Assembly: GCA_025765595.1 (NCBI GenBank)
Contig: JAIVFH010000255.1
Span: 1-38,564, forward strand
Length of the DNA: 38,564 nucleotides
Source: Obelidium mucronatum
Taxonomy: Eukaryota > Chytridiomycota > Chytridiomycetes > Chytridiales > Chytriomycetaceae
Direction of reading: 5' to 3'
Made by a program: the position numbers and the translations under genes
Shown here: piece after piece, positions 37,901 through 38,564 of the stretch
How the letters are laid out: the number at the start of each line of letters is the position of its first letter
How positions within the stretch are numbered: the first letter of the stretch is position 1
Notes under the pieces: model-generated
The model's database searches: none
What the model was told of the DNA's origin: nothing
What the model saw: only the letters and a program-made list of their open reading frames with translations

Positions 37901-38564
37901 TGTGCTTGGTGCGGAGGCGCAAGGTTGTCTGTAGTTGTGTGTGCGTTACGTCAAGAATTCAAAGAATCGCTTCGACACCAACCTGCATAACAAGACAACG
38001 ACGGTATCGCTCTTTGCGGGAATGAAACCAAGTAAAAAGACGTTCCTGGCACCGCACATGTAACATTCGAGAATAGTATCGCCAAGAGGTCCATCCGGGT
38101 GCAAACTCACTTCCTTGTGCTTTGATTTGACCATGTGGGTGACGATGTGAGAGCCACCACCTCCGCTTCCACCGTGAAGACTGTGGCCAACACCGCGCCC
38201 ATTACAGAACCATTTCGAACAATGCAGACATTTGACAACTGTTGAAGGAGAGTGGATTCCGCAATATCTATTATTCTCTTGTTGAGCAACTCAATGGGTC
38301 TTAAACAACAAAAAGGAAAAAAACTCAACTTGCAGGCGTGATCTGGAATAGCCACAGCAGGTCCATCCTCGTGATTTCTCTCGCGAATCGGTGTGACGTA
38401 ACGCTTCAATGACCAACTTTTGAGGACGCGGAAGCTGAAGCTGAAGAATAATACGTTGCAATTGTTGCGGCCTCAGTATTCAGAATGGGATCAATGTATT
38501 TGATGTCTGAGGGACTCCAGTTGTTTGCAAAAGCGTCATCGAGCAGTTTAACAGCGGCTTCGTA
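34921..38564 (-). CDS. UPF1: UPF1 RNA helicase, nonsense-mediated mRNA decay (5' end outside window)
   Basis: Central ATP-dependent helicase of nonsense-mediated decay in the cytoplasm. Seven exons (38418-38564, 38330-38379, 37983-38267, 37387-37928, 37218-37326, 35545-37169, 34921-35480) with introns of 38, 62, 54, 60, 48 and 64 nt give 1105 residues plus stop. CH zinc domain (binds UPF2): [61 protein letters not shown]. Then [18 protein letters not shown] 1B region ([20 protein letters not shown]). Helicase core: [92 protein letters not shown]. The C-terminal 190 residues are low-complexity with 11 SQ and 2 TQ sites. The first intron (38 nt) is shortest and least certain. Confidence 0.97.

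Noticed and set aside
1..38564. CRISPR arrays, tRNA or rRNA genes, operons
   Set aside because: No regularly spaced repeats, cloverleaf-like sequences or rRNA blocks were noticed; the gene structure is eukaryotic. A tRNAscan run would settle tRNAs.

Overview
The window looks like nuclear DNA of a fungus, most likely an early-diverging (chytrid-like) lineage. The conserved genes are eukaryotic and split by short GT-AG introns, mostly 45-64 nt. There are secreted chitinases with chitin-binding modules, and the intergenic DNA is full of decayed and fresh transposable elements. The species cannot be fixed from the sequence alone.

Layout. Positions 1-999 (minus) are the start of a GH85 endo-beta-N-acetylglucosaminidase. 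From 1050 a broken, unrecognised (perhaps kinase-like) gene runs on the plus strand. It is split at 2025 by a near-intact Ty1/copia retrotransposon (2026-7236) with very short LTRs and a 5-bp target duplication. The element's Gag carries an RRM-type RNA-binding domain, the most unusual feature of the window. Then come COQ2 (7334-8484, minus) and mitochondrial ribosomal protein uL3 (8517-9751, plus), head to head with only 32 bp between start codons and inside a sharp GC-rich island. A frameshifted protein kinase gene (9849-10996, minus) and a frameshifted chitinase (11467-13401, minus) follow. The intact sister chitinase lies at 29922-31985.

The roughly 16 kb between the two chitinases is accessory DNA. 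It holds unrecognised multi-exon coding stretches (14534-16396) and an integrase-core (DDE) transposase gene (16570-18449) carrying a 428-bp hAT-like MITE with an 8-bp target duplication. A convergent RING-type zinc-finger gene (18555-20076) follows, then transposon debris. A badly decayed second copia element (22661-28139, minus) is itself interrupted by a Helitron-like or unknown insertion (about 24300-25935).

The right end is conserved again: an unusual J-domain + PARP-type zinc finger + BRCT protein (32414-34594, minus) and the NMD helicase UPF1 (34921-38564, minus, N-terminus cut by the window edge) with an SQ-rich C-terminal tail.

Functional themes are glycan and chitin breakdown (GH85 and two GH18), mitochondrial function (COQ2 and uL3m), DNA-break signalling (BRCT protein) and mRNA surveillance (UPF1). 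These are separate housekeeping or secreted functions, not an operon. The paired chitinases share promoter motifs and arose by duplication.
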